A stretch of 64,000 nt of DNA from Cognatishimia sp. MH4019 (GCF_020177595.1 NZ_JAHTBL010000004.1:227001-291000), one strand, 5' to 3'. Numbered from the stretch's first letter, positions 45,325 to 55,668 are shown. The notes: a model not told the origin generated them from the sequence alone. Program-made: numbers and translations.

Positions 45325-46827
45325 ATGCCTCGTTTTGCCGCCGCTTTGCCGACCTTTGCTTTGCTTTTATCCACAACCGCCGCCCATGCCGATGTCACAC
45401 CCGAACAGGTCTGGGAAAGCTGGCAAGAGTGGATGACGGCCTATGATGGCGACGTCACCATCGGTTCGGAAACTCGGGATGGAGACACGCTGAATGTCGA
45501 GAACATCGCGATGTTGATGGAAATCCCCGATGGCGAAGTTTCTGCAATCACGCAAAGCCTTGCTTTCACAGATAATGGCGACGGCACCGTCAGCGTCACG
45601 ATGGCACCGGATTACACCGTTAAGGTGAATGCCGATCCCGCTGATGCGGAAGCCTTCGACATGACCATGCGCATGGTGCAGGAAGGCATGACGATGCTGG
45701 TCAGCGGCACGCCCGAGGAAATGAGCTATGCGCTGGCCGCCGACAGCTACGGGCTTGTCGTGGACGAGGTACTGGCCGAGGGCATCAAGCAACCACTGAC
45801 GCTAGAGGTCATGGCCACAGATCTCACCGGCACATATGAGACGACAGCGGGCGAGACCATGGATGTCAGCTATGTGCTGAACGCCGTCAACACACTTGTG
45901 AACATGAACTTCGAAGACCCCGAAGCGTCCGAAACAGCCGCCTTCTCCAGCACGGTTCAAGGCCTGTCCATGACCGGCACGTCGGTTCTGCCGGAAGGCG
46001 GTATCTCCGACAATCCAGCAATGATGATGTCTGCAGGTCTGATGGGCGATGCGGGTTACACGTTCGATAGTTCGGCCTCGACCTTCAGCTTTGACAGCAA
46101 TGGCGACACGATTTCGGGCGCTGGCACCTCGGAAGGTGGCAATTTGGACGTTGTGATGAGCGAAGACGGCATCGGTTATAAAGGCACAACGCGCGGGTTG
46201 AACATGAATGTTCAGACCGGCGATCTGCCCTTCCCGCTGAGCTTTGCGATGGCCGAGTACGGGTTCGACTTCCTCATGCCCATGAGCAAATCCGAAGAAC
46301 CGCAGGATTTCGGTCTGGCCCTGAACCTGACCGAATTCACCATGGCCGACGCGCTGTGGAACATGTTTGACCCAGGCACCATCCTGCCGCGCGATCCGGC
46401 CACCGTGTCGTTTGATATCGACGGAAAGGCGAACTGGTTCTTTGATCTGATGGATCCTGAGCAAGCGGCCGCTTTGGAAAGCGCCGAAACGCCCGGCGAA
46501 ATCCATGCACTGGATTTGAACAACCTTCTGGTTGAGCTGGCAGGCGCCAAGCTGACCGGCGACGGCGCGTTTGAGTTCGACAATGCCGACACGACCACGT
46601 TTGACGGCATGCCGCGCCCCGAAGGCACGGTGAATTTAAAGCTAGAAGGCGGCAACGGGTTGATCGACAAGCTGAGCTCCATGGGTCTTTTGCCGCAGGA
46701 GCAAGCGATGGGCGCACGCATGATGCTGGGTCTTTTTGCGACACCGACGGGCGAGGATGAGCTGACCTCGAAAATCGAAGTGACCGAGGACGGGCAGGTT
46801 CTGGCCAACGGGCAGCGGCTGCGCTAA
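45325..46827 (+). CDS. DUF2125-like exported protein
   Basis: A 500-residue protein with a Sec signal peptide (cleavage after AHA near residue 22). The mature part consists of long stretches of beta-strand-type sequence, acidic and low in Cys. It looks like DUF2125, an alphaproteobacterial family of periplasmic proteins with no known function; this is from overall recognition rather than a sharp motif. The ATG is preceded by AAAGGACC. Single-gene unit, 70 bases before pmbA on the same strand. Confidence 0.7.
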   Translation: MPRFAAALPTFALLLSTTAAHADVTPEQVWESWQEWMTAYDGDVTIGSETRDGDTLNVENIAMLMEIPDGEVSAITQSLAFTDNGDGTVSVTMAPDYTVKVNADPADAEAFDMTMRMVQEGMTMLVSGTPEEMSYALAADSYGLVVDEVLAEGIKQPLTLEVMATDLTGTYETTAGETMDVSYVLNAVNTLVNMNFEDPEASETAAFSSTVQGLSMTGTSVLPEGGISDNPAMMMSAGLMGDAGYTFDSSASTFSFDSNGDTISGAGTSEGGNLDVVMSEDGIGYKGTTRGLNMNVQTGDLPFPLSFAMAEYGFDFLMPMSKSEEPQDFGLALNLTEFTMADALWNMFDPGTILPRDPATVSFDIDGKANWFFDLMDPEQAAALESAETPGEIHALDLNNLLVELAGAKLTGDGAFEFDNADTTTFDGMPRPEGTVNLKLEGGNGLIDKLSSMGLLPQEQAMGARMMLGLFATPTGEDELTSKIEVTEDGQVLANGQRLR

Positions 46828-46897
46828 GCACAGCGCGCCTTGCGGAGACCCCCACATCGGACTACCTCCTCGTGACATGGATTGAGGAAGGTTCCCG

Positions 46898-48244
46898 ATG
46901 GCCGATACGCTAGATGCCCTGACACAGGCGCTTTTGGACGCTGCGAAACGCGCAGGTGCCGATGCGGCCGATGCGATGGCGGTCGATGGCACGTCAGTGT
47001 CCATCGACGTGCGCCAAGGTACGCTTGAGCAGGCCGAACGCTCGGAAGGGATCGATATCGGGCTGCGGGTGCTGATTGGCCAAAGGCAGGCCTGTGTATC
47101 GTCGTCTGATGTAAAGCCTGACACGATTGCCCAGATGGCTGAACGCGCGGTCGCGATGGCCAAGGAAGCCCCCGAAGACCCGCATATCGGCTTGGCGGAT
47201 GCGGCAGACCTTGCCCGCGATTGGGACGTTGCTGCGTTGGAACTGGCCGATCCGGCAGAAGAGCCGGACCCTGCCGCCTTGCAAGAGGCTGCATTGCGCG
47301 CCGAAGCTGCCGCGCAAAGCCATGCGGGTATCAGTCAGGTGCAGTCTTCCTCGGCTGGCTATGGCCGCCGCCGCATTCATCTGTCTGCCAGCAACGGATT
47401 TTCTGGGGGCTACACGCGCACCGATAATGGACTGTCTTGTGTTGCAATCACGGGCACCGGCAGCGAGATGGAGCGTGACTATGACGGCGATTTTCGCGTT
47501 TTCGCGTCTGACATGCGCAGCCCCGAAGAGATCGGACACCAAGCCGCGACCCGCGCTTTGGAACGTGCAGGCGCGCGCAAACCCAAGACCGGGAGCTTTC
47601 CGGTGCTGTTTGACGAACGCATCTCAAGCTCTCTGATCGGGCATCTCTTGGCGGCCTCCAACGGCACCAACATCGCGCGCGGCGCGTCTTGGCTACGCGA
47701 TGCGATGGACCAGCCGGTTCTGCCAGATGTGCTGTCACTGACAGAGAACCCGCATCGCAAGCGGATGTCATCCTCCAAGCCCTTTGACGCCGAGGGGCTG
47801 CCGACGGCCGCCCGTAACATCGTCGAAAACGGCGTGTTGAAACAGTGGACGCTGGATCTGGCCCATGCCCGCAAGCTGGGGCTGCACAGTACGGCCAATG
47901 CGGCGCGCGGCACGTCGGCACCGCCCTCGCCTTCGGTGGGGAATGTCGAACTGACGCAAGGCGACAAGACCCGCGAGGATCTGCTCAAAGAAATGGGCAC
48001 CGGCTTGCTGGTAACCTCGATGATCGGCTCGACCATCAATCCGACGACAGGCGATTACTCCCGTGGTGCCGCCGGTTTCTGGGTCGAGAATGGCGAGCCC
48101 ATCTATGCCGTCAACGAATGCACAATCGCCGGAAACCTGCGCGACATGCTGCGCCGGATCATCCCGGCCAATGACGCGCGGACCTACCTGTCCCGCGTTG
48201 TGCCGTCGCTTCTGGTCGAAGGGATGACCCTTGCCGGAGACTGA
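46898..48244 (+). CDS. pmbA: TldE/PmbA-family protein
   Basis: A 448-residue protein of the TldD/PmbA family. TldD-TldE forms a heterodimeric metalloprotease acting on microcin and unfolded peptides; the PmbA (TldE) partner lacks the HExxH zinc motif, and I see none here. N-terminal DVRQGTLEQAERSEGIDIGLRVLIGQRQA and C-terminal GLLVTSMIGSTINPTTGDYSRGAAGFWVENGE are characteristic. TldD is not in the window. It overlaps the next gene by 14 bases. Confidence 0.93.
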   Translation: MADTLDALTQALLDAAKRAGADAADAMAVDGTSVSIDVRQGTLEQAERSEGIDIGLRVLIGQRQACVSSSDVKPDTIAQMAERAVAMAKEAPEDPHIGLADAADLARDWDVAALELADPAEEPDPAALQEAALRAEAAAQSHAGISQVQSSSAGYGRRRIHLSASNGFSGGYTRTDNGLSCVAITGTGSEMERDYDGDFRVFASDMRSPEEIGHQAATRALERAGARKPKTGSFPVLFDERISSSLIGHLLAASNGTNIARGASWLRDAMDQPVLPDVLSLTENPHRKRMSSSKPFDAEGLPTAARNIVENGVLKQWTLDLAHARKLGLHSTANAARGTSAPPSPSVGNVELTQGDKTREDLLKEMGTGLLVTSMIGSTINPTTGDYSRGAAGFWVENGEPIYAVNECTIAGNLRDMLRRIIPANDARTYLSRVVPSLLVEGMTLAGD

Positions 48245-49001
48245 TCTGGACCTGCTGATCGCTGCCGCTCAGGAAGCCGGCAAGATCGCGTCGGGCTACT
48301 TCAAGGACGACCCCCAGACATGGGAGAAAGACGGCGGCGCAGGCCCCGTGACAGAGGCCGATTTGGCGGTTGATGCCATGCTGCGCACCGAACTGATGGC
48401 CAGCCGTCCCGACTATGCGTGGTTGTCTGAGGAAACCGAGGACACGCCTGAACGGCTTGATGCGGACACGGTCTTCATCGTCGACCCCATCGACGGCACC
48501 CGCGCCTTCATCGAAGGCTCGCGCACGTGGTCTCATAGCCTTGCGATTGCCCGAGCGGGCGTGGTCACCGCGGCAGTCGTCTATCTGCCGATGCGAGACA
48601 AGCTCTACGCAGCGGCGCAAGGTCAGGGCGCCACGCTGAACGGTGCGCCGATACGCGTCAGTGAAAACGCGCTGGATGGGGCGACGATGCTGGCCAACAA
48701 GTGGAACATGAACGCCGAGTATTGGCGCGCGGAGGTTCCCCCGGTTGAGCGGCATTTCCGCTCGTCCATCGCGTATCGCATGGCGCTGATCGCGGAAGGC
48801 AAATTCGACGCGATGCTCACCCTGCGCGACAGCTGGGAATGGGACATTGCAGCAGGCGATCTGCTGATCCGCGAAGCGATGGGCGAGGTGACAGATCGGC
48901 GTAACACCCCGCTGCGGTTCAACAATCCGCATCCACAGACAAAAGGTGTTCTGGCCGCCAATGGGCCGCTTCACGCTGCTTTGCACGACGCTCTGGCTTG
49001 A
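48231..49001 (+). CDS. Inositol-monophosphatase-family phosphatase (CysQ-like)
   Basis: A 256-residue magnesium/lithium-sensitive phosphatase. Metal ligands are visible in EETE (near 67-70), DPIDGTRAFI (Asp85, Asp88) and the C-terminal WEWDIAAGDLLI. The family includes CysQ (3'-phosphoadenosine 5'-phosphate phosphatase) and IMPases; the CysQ type fits best, and the window also encodes a PAPS-using sulfotransferase. The TTG start overlaps the pmbA stop; AAGGGATGA precedes it. Confidence 0.88.
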   Translation: MPETDLDLLIAAAQEAGKIASGYFKDDPQTWEKDGGAGPVTEADLAVDAMLRTELMASRPDYAWLSEETEDTPERLDADTVFIVDPIDGTRAFIEGSRTWSHSLAIARAGVVTAAVVYLPMRDKLYAAAQGQGATLNGAPIRVSENALDGATMLANKWNMNAEYWRAEVPPVERHFRSSIAYRMALIAEGKFDAMLTLRDSWEWDIAAGDLLIREAMGEVTDRRNTPLRFNNPHPQTKGVLAANGPLHAALHDALA

Positions 49002-49064
49002 CCGTCTGCGCCGATGGCGTAGGGTGCGGCGAGTTTCAGATCCGCAATTCGGAAGGCCCGTTTC

Positions 49065-49307
49065 ATGACCCAACGCCTGCATCTTGTCTTCGGCGGAGAG
49101 CTTGTCGATCCTACGAAAAAGACCTTCAAGGACGTCAACGATATCCATGTGGTGGGCATCTTCCCCGATTATGACAGCGCCTATGATGCGTGGAAATCCG
49201 AGGCACAAAAGACCGTCGATAACGCCCATATGCGCTACTTTATTGCCCACCTGCACCGGTTGCGGGACGAGGAAACAGAAGCCTCCCCCACCGAAGAACT
49301 GGACTAG
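49065..49307 (+). CDS. DUF4170-family small protein
   Basis: An 80-residue protein: MTQRLHLVFGGELVDP then FKDVNDIHVVGIFPDYDSAYDAWKS and the NAHMRYFIAHLHRL stretch, typical of DUF4170. No known function. It is conserved between the CysQ-like gene and waaA in Rhodobacteraceae, so a link with Kdo/lipid A metabolism is suggested by position only. Start preceded by GGAAGGCC. Confidence 0.88.
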   Translation: MTQRLHLVFGGELVDPTKKTFKDVNDIHVVGIFPDYDSAYDAWKSEAQKTVDNAHMRYFIAHLHRLRDEETEASPTEELD

Positions 49308-49313
49308 GGATCG

Positions 49314-50528
49314 ATGGGCCAGTCGCTTGGTCTGGCGCTCTATCTGGCGCTGCGGGGCGGGGCCTCTGGTGCCGATAGTAAGCGCGCGCGGGCGGATCGA
49401 CCCGGCGGGCTTCTGGTCTGGCTTCATGCACCCAGCGCCGACGCGGTGCGGCGGCTGAACGGTTTGATCCACCGGCTGCAAAACGAACGGCCCGACGTGT
49501 CGTTCCTACTGACCGCGCCCGATGCGGAATTGCTTCCCGAGCGGCCTTCCAAGAACCTTCTGATCGACGTGACGCCCACAGAAGCGCTGCCCAACATCGC
49601 GCGCTTTCTGGATCACTGGCAGCCCGATCTGTGCCTGTGGAGCGAAGGCTATTTCTTGCCCGGTCTTATCAGTGAGATCGGCGAGCGGAACATCCCCCTC
49701 TTCCTGGTGAATGCCGAGGCCGAAGCGTTTCAAGTCTCTCCGTTGGAGCGGGGCATGTATCGCTCTCTTCTGGACCGCGTGCGCCGGATTTTTGCAGTGA
49801 CCGAGGCTGATGCAGATCACCTCAAACGGATCGGCGCACCACGCTGGCGCATCGAGGTCAGCGGCACCTTGCAAGAAAGCACCAGTGCGCTGCCCTGCAA
49901 CGAAAATGAGCGAGACACGCTGGCCAATCTGCTTGCCGGGCGACCCGTCTGGCTGGCAGCCCATACCGAACCCGCCGAGGAAAACACCGTGCTTGAAGCG
50001 CATCGCCTCGCCAGTCGCGCCGCGCATCGGCTTATGCTGATCCTTGTGCCAGATGACCCGTCACGCGGACCGGGCCTTGCCAAATCAGTCGAAGCGCAGG
50101 GCTTCACGGTCAATCTGCGATCGCGCGATGAAGAGCCGGAGGAAGACACGCAAGTCTATATTGCGGACGCGGATGATGACGAGATGGGGCTATGGTATCG
50201 GCTTTCGCCCACCACCTATCTGGGGCGATCCATGTCGAATGGCGGGGGGTGCAATCCGTTGGAACCTGCCGCGCTTGGCTCGGCCATTCTCGCCGGCCCA
50301 AACACGCGCAGCTATATCAATAGCTACACCCGCCTGATTGAAGCTGGCGCCGTGCGCCGCGTGCGCGACACCACCACGCTCGCCCGCGCGGTCGAGGCGT
50401 TGATGCTTCCGGAAACCACTGCCGTCATGGCCCATGCGGCCTGGGACGTGTGCACCCAAGGCGCCGAAGTGTCGGACCGGATTGTGGCACTTGTGACAGA
50501 CACGCTTGATACGTTGGAAGCCGCCTGA
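49314..50528 (+). CDS. waaA: Kdo transferase (3-deoxy-D-manno-octulosonic acid transferase)
   Basis: A 404-residue glycosyltransferase adding Kdo to lipid A precursor at the inner membrane. It fits the GT30 family: N-terminal [51 protein letters not shown], and the C-terminal [26 protein letters not shown], a close match to the usual GGHNxLEPA motif. The N-terminal membrane anchor is short. It starts 6 bases after DUF4170 and ends one base into lpxK (TGATG), so the three are co-transcribed. Confidence 0.93.
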   Translation: MGQSLGLALYLALRGGASGADSKRARADRPGGLLVWLHAPSADAVRRLNGLIHRLQNERPDVSFLLTAPDAELLPERPSKNLLIDVTPTEALPNIARFLDHWQPDLCLWSEGYFLPGLISEIGERNIPLFLVNAEAEAFQVSPLERGMYRSLLDRVRRIFAVTEADADHLKRIGAPRWRIEVSGTLQESTSALPCNENERDTLANLLAGRPVWLAAHTEPAEENTVLEAHRLASRAAHRLMLILVPDDPSRGPGLAKSVEAQGFTVNLRSRDEEPEEDTQVYIADADDDEMGLWYRLSPTTYLGRSMSNGGGCNPLEPAALGSAILAGPNTRSYINSYTRLIEAGAVRRVRDTTTLARAVEALMLPETTAVMAHAAWDVCTQGAEVSDRIVALVTDTLDTLEAA

Positions 50529-51529
50529 TGCGGACGCCGTCTTTCTGGTTCACGCCGCCTGATGCGCCAGGACTGCGCGCGCGATTGCTGGCACCGCTGG
50601 GGGCACTTTATGCCCACGGCACGGCGCGGCGCTTGGCCAAAGGGCCGCGTGAAAAGATCGGCGTTCCGGTCATCTGCATCGGCAACATCAACGCGGGCGG
50701 CACCGGCAAAACGCCGACGACAATCGCCATCGCACAGCGCTTGATTGAGCGCGGAGAGACCCCGCATATCGTCTCGCGCGGCTATGGTGGATCGCTGGAT
50801 GGGCCGGTGCAGGTGATTGAGCGTGAACATTCAGCCGCCCAGACCGGAGACGAGCCGCTTCTGCTGGCCGCCTTCGCGCCGACTTGGGTCGCCAAGGATA
50901 GGGCCGCAGGCGCGCGTGCCGCGGTGAAGGCTGGGGCCAGCGTGATCGTGCTTGATGACGGGTTTCAGAACCCGGCGCTTGCCTATGACATTTCAATCGT
51001 GGTCGTGGATGCAGCCAAGGGCTTTGGCAATGGCCGCGTCTTGCCTGCCGGTCCTTTGCGAGAGCCAGTGGCAACAGGCTTACAGCGTGCGGATATGCTC
51101 CTGTCCATCGGGCCTGCCCCAGCACAAGAGAGCTTTGCGGCGACCTTACCCAAGCTGCCATGCCCCCATCTCACCGGACAGCTGAAACCCCTGATGACCG
51201 GCATGGACTGGACGCGTACCCCATTGCTGGCCTTCGCAGGCATCGGACATCCAGAAAAGTTTTTCGCCACGCTCAAATCACTCGGCGCGACGTTGCACCG
51301 GGGCGAGGCGTTGGAGGATCATCAACCGCTGACCGATGCTCTGATGACCCGGCTGGAGACCGAGGCAAAGGCCCTTGGCGCTCAGATGGTCACGACTGAA
51401 AAAGATGCTGTGCGCCTGCCCGACAGTTTTCGCAAGAAAGTGCTGACCCTGCCCGTGCGGCTCGAACTGGCGGATTGGTCCGCGTTCGATACCGCCTGGG
51501 GTAACGTGAAAGATCAGCCGTCGAGCTGA
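50528..51529 (+). CDS. lpxK: Tetraacyldisaccharide 4'-kinase
   Basis: A 333-residue kinase phosphorylating the lipid A disaccharide. The P-loop is at residues 52-64 ([13 protein letters not shown]), followed by [14 protein letters not shown] and DDGFQNPAL, the family's catalytic motif. It overlaps waaA by one base. Its 3' end overlaps the convergent DsbA-like gene by 16 bases. Confidence 0.96.
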   Translation: MRTPSFWFTPPDAPGLRARLLAPLGALYAHGTARRLAKGPREKIGVPVICIGNINAGGTGKTPTTIAIAQRLIERGETPHIVSRGYGGSLDGPVQVIEREHSAAQTGDEPLLLAAFAPTWVAKDRAAGARAAVKAGASVIVLDDGFQNPALAYDISIVVVDAAKGFGNGRVLPAGPLREPVATGLQRADMLLSIGPAPAQESFAATLPKLPCPHLTGQLKPLMTGMDWTRTPLLAFAGIGHPEKFFATLKSLGATLHRGEALEDHQPLTDALMTRLETEAKALGAQMVTTEKDAVRLPDSFRKKVLTLPVRLELADWSAFDTAWGNVKDQPSS

Positions 51530-52185
51530 CCATCGATCAGCGACGAGAACTCAGAAAAGCTCATGTTGGAGTGGGTCGTGCCATTCACAACGAAAGACGG
51601 GGTCGAGCTGATATCATGCTCTTCTGCGTTCTCTTGATACCACGCGACAAGCGCCTGAGCTTTGTCACCATCGTTCAGACACGCGTCCAGTTCGTCATCA
51701 TTCATGCCAGCCGCGCGGCCAATACGGCGCAGGTTGTCTGCGATCTGCGCAGGCTCGCCCTGCGTCCATTCGCTTTGCTGATCATAAATCATTTCGCTGA
51801 CACCGAAAAAGCGCATCTCGCCGCCGCAACGCGCCACCATGGAGGCCCATAGACCGAACCGGTCAAAATAGACCTCGCGGTAGATGAACTGGACCTTGCC
51901 GGTGTCGATATATTCTTCCTTGAGCTGCTTGAACGGCCCTTCGTGGAAGGTCGCGCAATGCGGGCAGGTGTAAGACGCATATTCGATCACGGTAACCGGC
52001 GCATCCGCTTCGCCCAACGTCATCTCGACGATGCCGGATGTATCAATCTCGGAGGCGTCTTGCGCATTGGCCGCGCCCAGCGCTGGCGCTGCCGGGGTCG
52101 ATCCCGTGCCGCCGGAGTTCAGAAAATACCCGCCAACGGCCACCGCCCCGACGAAGAGTGCTGCATATCCCAGAATTGGTTTCAT
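51514..52185 (-). CDS. DsbA-like thioredoxin-fold protein
   Basis: A 223-residue exported protein: an N-terminal hydrophobic segment (residues 3-22) then a low-complexity Ala/Gly linker. The thioredoxin fold carries SYTCPHC (Cys74, Cys77) and STPSFVVNG with the cis-Pro. Likely a periplasmic thiol oxidase or reductase (the DSBA/BdbD group). It is followed upstream by a DciA-like gene 9 bases away, an order seen with mutY in relatives. Confidence 0.9.
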   Translation of the reverse strand: MKPILGYAALFVGAVAVGGYFLNSGGTGSTPAAPALGAANAQDASEIDTSGIVEMTLGEADAPVTVIEYASYTCPHCATFHEGPFKQLKEEYIDTGKVQFIYREVYFDRFGLWASMVARCGGEMRFFGVSEMIYDQQSEWTQGEPAQIADNLRRIGRAAGMNDDELDACLNDGDKAQALVAWYQENAEEHDISSTPSFVVNGTTHSNMSFSEFSSLIDGQLDG

Positions 52186-52194
52186 AAGTGCCTC

Positions 52195-52713
52195 TTACTG
52201 TTTTGCTTTCGACAGGACATTGCCTGCTAGCGTTTCAATGGCCTGTTTCAGACCGTCATCTTTCACATCACCCGCGACCTGCACCGCGCGAGCCTTCGCC
52301 TCGGCTGTGATCCCGGGTTTGGCTTTTGGGGCGGGTGTGAACTGCACCTGCCCTTCAGAAAACCCTGTCGGCGCTGTCTGCGTGATCAGCACGCGGCTGA
52401 TCGCAGTATAGCCGTAGCAGGTGTTCACCCGCTCGCGAATTTGCTCTTTCTGCATTTCGATCATCGGCGCAACAGCGCCCGTGGTCAGGATCGTCAGCGT
52501 GGCCCCGATACCACCGCGCCCATAGCCGACCTTCACGGGATGGGCCTGCGCGGCAATCTCAGCGCCCACAATCTCGGCCCAGTGGGTCAGAAGACGCGTT
52601 TCAGCAAAGCCACGGCTTTGGCTCGCCGTGCGGATACGCGACTGCAACAGGCCCGAGGCGCTTTTGAAGCCACGGGTCGTGCCGTTTTTGCGATATCCCG
52701 AACGCTCGGCCAT
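52195..52713 (-). CDS. DciA-like (DUF721) protein
   Basis: A 172-residue protein whose central part (LLTHWAEIVGAEIAAQAHPVKV ... ATLTILTTGAVAPMIEMQKEQIRERVNTCYGY) is the DUF721 domain. DciA helps load the replicative helicase in bacteria without DnaC. Rhodobacteraceae members carry this longer C-terminal part, whose role is not known. Start MAERSG is preceded by GAGGGAAAG. It is divergent from mutY. Confidence 0.85.
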   Translation of the reverse strand: MAERSGYRKNGTTRGFKSASGLLQSRIRTASQSRGFAETRLLTHWAEIVGAEIAAQAHPVKVGYGRGGIGATLTILTTGAVAPMIEMQKEQIRERVNTCYGYTAISRVLITQTAPTGFSEGQVQFTPAPKAKPGITAEAKARAVQVAGDVKDDGLKQAIETLAGNVLSKAKQ

Positions 52714-52792
52714 CTGTCTTTCCCTCACTCGAACACTATTCTATCCGTGATCGGGCGGGGAACCAGCCCAATCCGAACAAGGATCATAAAGA

Positions 52793-53851
52793 TTGCGTTA
52801 TGACACAGCCGATTTAAGCGACACGCTGCTGGACTGGTATGACCGCCACGCCCGTCAGATGCCATGGCGCGCGCCACCGCTATCGGGACAAAAGGCCGAT
52901 CCCTACCGCGTCTGGATGTCCGAGGTGATGCTGCAGCAAACCACAGTCGCTGCGGTGAAAGCCTATTTCGAGCGATTTACCAATCGGTGGCCCACCGTCC
53001 GCGATCTGGCCGCGGCAGAGGATGCTGACGTGATGGCCGAATGGGCGGGGCTTGGATATTACGCCCGCGCCCGCAACCTGTTGAAATGCGCCCGTGCTGT
53101 CGTGGCCGATCATGATAGCGTCTTTCCAGCCGATCACGATGCGTTGCTTAAGCTCCCAGGCATCGGGCCTTATACGGCGGCGGCAATCTCGGCCATCGCG
53201 TTTGATCTGCCCGAGACGGTTCTGGACGGCAATGTTGAACGCGTCATGGCGCGCCTGCATGACATTCACACGCCGCTTCCTGCCGCCAAACCCGAGCTGA
53301 TGGTAGAGGCTCAAAAGCTGACCAATGCCAAGCGGCCAGGCGATTACGCTCAAGCTGTGATGGATCTGGGCGCTACGATTTGCACACCGCGCAACCCGGC
53401 TTGCGGAATCTGCCCTTGGCGGGACCCCTGTCTTGCCCGCGCGAATGGCACTGCGGCGGAGCTTCCCAAGAAGACCCCGAAAAAACCCAAGCCTATCCGC
53501 CTTGGCATCGCCTATATCGCGCGTCGCACCGATGGCGCCTGGCTTTTGGAGACGCGCCCTGACAAGGGACTGCTGGGTGGCATGCTGGGTTGGCCCACCA
53601 CCGGCTGGGCCGAAGACGCGCCGCAAGAGGCCCCTCCCCTTGGGGCCGATTGGCACGACCTGCCTGCCGAGGCGCGCCACACCTTCACCCATTTCCATCT
53701 GCGGCTTGCGATCTGCACCGCAACTGTGCCGCAAGACGCGTTGCCAACCCGTGGACAATTCATCCCGCAAGATCGATTTCGTCCCTCAGACCTACCCACT
53801 GTCATGCGCAAAGCCTTCGATTTGGCCCATGAGACGTTACGGGACAGTTGA
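52793..53851 (+). CDS. mutY: A/G-specific adenine glycosylase
   Basis: A 352-residue DNA repair enzyme removing adenine opposite 8-oxoguanine. Catalytic residues Glu44 (SEVMLQQT) and Asp138 (SAIAFD) and the helix-hairpin-helix LPGIGPYTAA are in place. The [4Fe-4S] ligands are Cys197, Cys204, Cys207 and Cys213. The C-terminal NUDIX-like domain recognises 8-oxoG. It starts with TTG, with AAGGATC 9 bases upstream. Confidence 0.95.
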   Translation: MRYDTADLSDTLLDWYDRHARQMPWRAPPLSGQKADPYRVWMSEVMLQQTTVAAVKAYFERFTNRWPTVRDLAAAEDADVMAEWAGLGYYARARNLLKCARAVVADHDSVFPADHDALLKLPGIGPYTAAAISAIAFDLPETVLDGNVERVMARLHDIHTPLPAAKPELMVEAQKLTNAKRPGDYAQAVMDLGATICTPRNPACGICPWRDPCLARANGTAAELPKKTPKKPKPIRLGIAYIARRTDGAWLLETRPDKGLLGGMLGWPTTGWAEDAPQEAPPLGADWHDLPAEARHTFTHFHLRLAICTATVPQDALPTRGQFIPQDRFRPSDLPTVMRKAFDLAHETLRDS

Positions 53852-53906
53852 AAACCCGCGCTGATTGACCGACAAATATCCCATGTCGTGACTGTTGGAG
53901 CCGCGT

Positions 53907-55040
53907 ATGATTTCGTCTCAGACCATCGCCAAATTTCACAGCGCTTTGCCCTTTGCTTTGTCGCTGGCCCTGATCCCGCTGGTTTTTATCGGCGCGGCCT
54001 ATGGCGGCTGGACGGTACTGCTGCCACCCATCGCGACGTGGTATCTGTTTTCGATCATTGACGCCTTCGCAGGTCTGAACGAGGAAAACCCTGATCTGGA
54101 AACGACCGACGACCAGCTCTTTTGGTATCGCGCCATCACAATGATCTGGGCTCCGCTGCAGTTCCTCACGATCTTCAGTTTGATTTGGTATGTGGGTGCC
54201 ACCGATCACCTGAACCTGCTTGAGAAATTCGGCCTGTTCTTCGGCGTTGGCGTGCTGACAGGCACCATCGGCATCACCTACAGCCACGAGCTGATGCATC
54301 AGAAGAACAGGCTGGAGCGGTGGTTGGGTGATCTGCTGCTGGCCATGGTGCTGTACAGCCACTTCCGGTCGGAGCATCTGCTGGTGCATCACCGCTATGT
54401 CGCCACCCCCAAAGACCCCGTGACCGCTCGCTATAACGAGGGTTTCCACAAGTTCTTCCCGCGCGTTTTGAAGCAATCGTTAACCTCGTCGTTCAAAGCC
54501 GAAAAGGCGATGCTCGCCCGCAAAGGTTTGCCATGGACGCACTCCAGCAACCCGTTTTGGAAATACTGGGCGCTTCAAGGCGGCTTTGCCCTGCTCGCGC
54601 TGGCCCTTGGCGGCTGGGTCGGTCTGTGGCTTTTCACCGTGCAGGCCTTCACCGCGATCTGGCAGTTGGAACTGGTGAACTACGTCGAACATTACGGTCT
54701 GACCCGCAAGCATCTGGGCGACGGCAAATACGAGCATGTCCTCCCCCGCCACAGCTGGAATGCCTCGCAAAAGGCCTCGAACTGGCTGCTGATCAACCTG
54801 CAACGCCATTCGGATCACCACTACAAACCCGACCGCCGCTTCCCCTTGCTGCAAACCTATACCGAAGCCGACGCGCCACAATTGCCCTATGGCTACCCGG
54901 TCATGACTATGATCGCGATGATCCCGCCCATGTGGCGCAAACGCATGAACCCGCGTGTGCGGCGCTGGCGCGAGATGTACTACCCAGAAATCACCGACTG
55001 GAAGCCCTATAACAAAGCGCTCCATCCGTTACCGCGCTAG
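53907..55040 (+). CDS. alkB: AlkB-type membrane alkane/fatty-acid hydroxylase
   Basis: A 377-residue di-iron integral-membrane monooxygenase with about six hydrophobic helices. The histidine boxes are HELMH (127-131), EHLLVHH (156-162), NYVEHYG (near 259-264) and LQRHSDHH (298-305). Box two usually reads EHxxGHH; here the Gly is Val, as in a sub-branch common in Rhodobacteraceae. The substrate is uncertain (medium-chain alkanes or fatty acids). No rubredoxin gene is adjacent. ATG at 53907 follows TTGGAG; a TTG four codons upstream is the alternative. Confidence 0.9.
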   Translation: MISSQTIAKFHSALPFALSLALIPLVFIGAAYGGWTVLLPPIATWYLFSIIDAFAGLNEENPDLETTDDQLFWYRAITMIWAPLQFLTIFSLIWYVGATDHLNLLEKFGLFFGVGVLTGTIGITYSHELMHQKNRLERWLGDLLLAMVLYSHFRSEHLLVHHRYVATPKDPVTARYNEGFHKFFPRVLKQSLTSSFKAEKAMLARKGLPWTHSSNPFWKYWALQGGFALLALALGGWVGLWLFTVQAFTAIWQLELVNYVEHYGLTRKHLGDGKYEHVLPRHSWNASQKASNWLLINLQRHSDHHYKPDRRFPLLQTYTEADAPQLPYGYPVMTMIAMIPPMWRKRMNPRVRRWREMYYPEITDWKPYNKALHPLPR

Positions 55041-55082
55041 GGTTTCGTTCTGGTACAGAGATCCCCGCCGGAGGCACCGACG

Positions 55083-55640
55083 ATGTCCAGACTTGCACAG
55101 GCCGTTGTCCTCTTCACGCTGATTGCGACGCCAGCGACAGCCACTGTACTGGACGGTGCCATTCTACAGCAAACCGGCAATGGGACATTCATCAAACTGT
55201 CAACGGATGTCCCTTTCGATGTCGGGCAGGACAATTTCAACACCGATCACCTTTATGCCTTCGACGAGGACCAGAATATCGTCCTCGACCGTCCGATCCG
55301 CGTGGATGTAGGTGGCGACGCTGGAATCATCCCTCAAGGCCAGACCGTCGCCAGCCACTACGTCTTTTTCGACAGCGTCGACAGTTCGCAATATGGCTAT
55401 GTCGAGTTCGATGCCCCGATCTTAGGCGTCGCAGCCCAGCCCGATACCATGGATGCGACAGACTTTCTGGCCAACACATCTATCAACTACATCAGCACCG
55501 ATCTGCGTGGGCTTGAGACGGGCGATGAGATCTGGATCGACGTGCAAAACCCGTTCCGTCTTTGGGTGCTTTGGGCGGGGTCCTCGCCCGGTGACTATAT
55601 CCGCGTGTTCACCGCGCAATCCCCCGCCGCGATGATGTGA
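55083..55640 (+). CDS. Exported protein of unknown function
   Basis: A 185-residue protein with a Sec signal peptide (cleavage after ATA near residue 20). The mature part alternates short strands and acidic loops (TDHLYAFDEDQNIVLDRP). The C-terminal region has WIDVQNPFRLWVLWAGSSPGDYIRVF. It looks like a beta-sandwich protein. It has no PEP-CTERM or other sorting signal that I can see. I do not recognise the family. It follows alkB by 42 bases and may share its transcript. Confidence 0.7.
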   Translation: MSRLAQAVVLFTLIATPATATVLDGAILQQTGNGTFIKLSTDVPFDVGQDNFNTDHLYAFDEDQNIVLDRPIRVDVGGDAGIIPQGQTVASHYVFFDSVDSSQYGYVEFDAPILGVAAQPDTMDATDFLANTSINYISTDLRGLETGDEIWIDVQNPFRLWVLWAGSSPGDYIRVFTAQSPAAMM

Positions 55641-55641
55641 C

Positions 55642-55668
55642 AAAAAAAGCCCCGCCAAAAGGCGGGGC
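55642..55668 (-). terminator. Terminator after ccrM
   Basis: Minus-strand stem GCCCCGCC with GGCGGGGC (55649-55656 with 55661-55668), four-base loop, then seven T. It also lies right behind the convergent exported-protein gene. Confidence 0.9.

Noticed and set aside
48159-49481. 440-codon minus frame across pmbA, cysQ-like, DUF4170 and waaA
   Set aside because: Shadow of several confirmed genes and their junctions.
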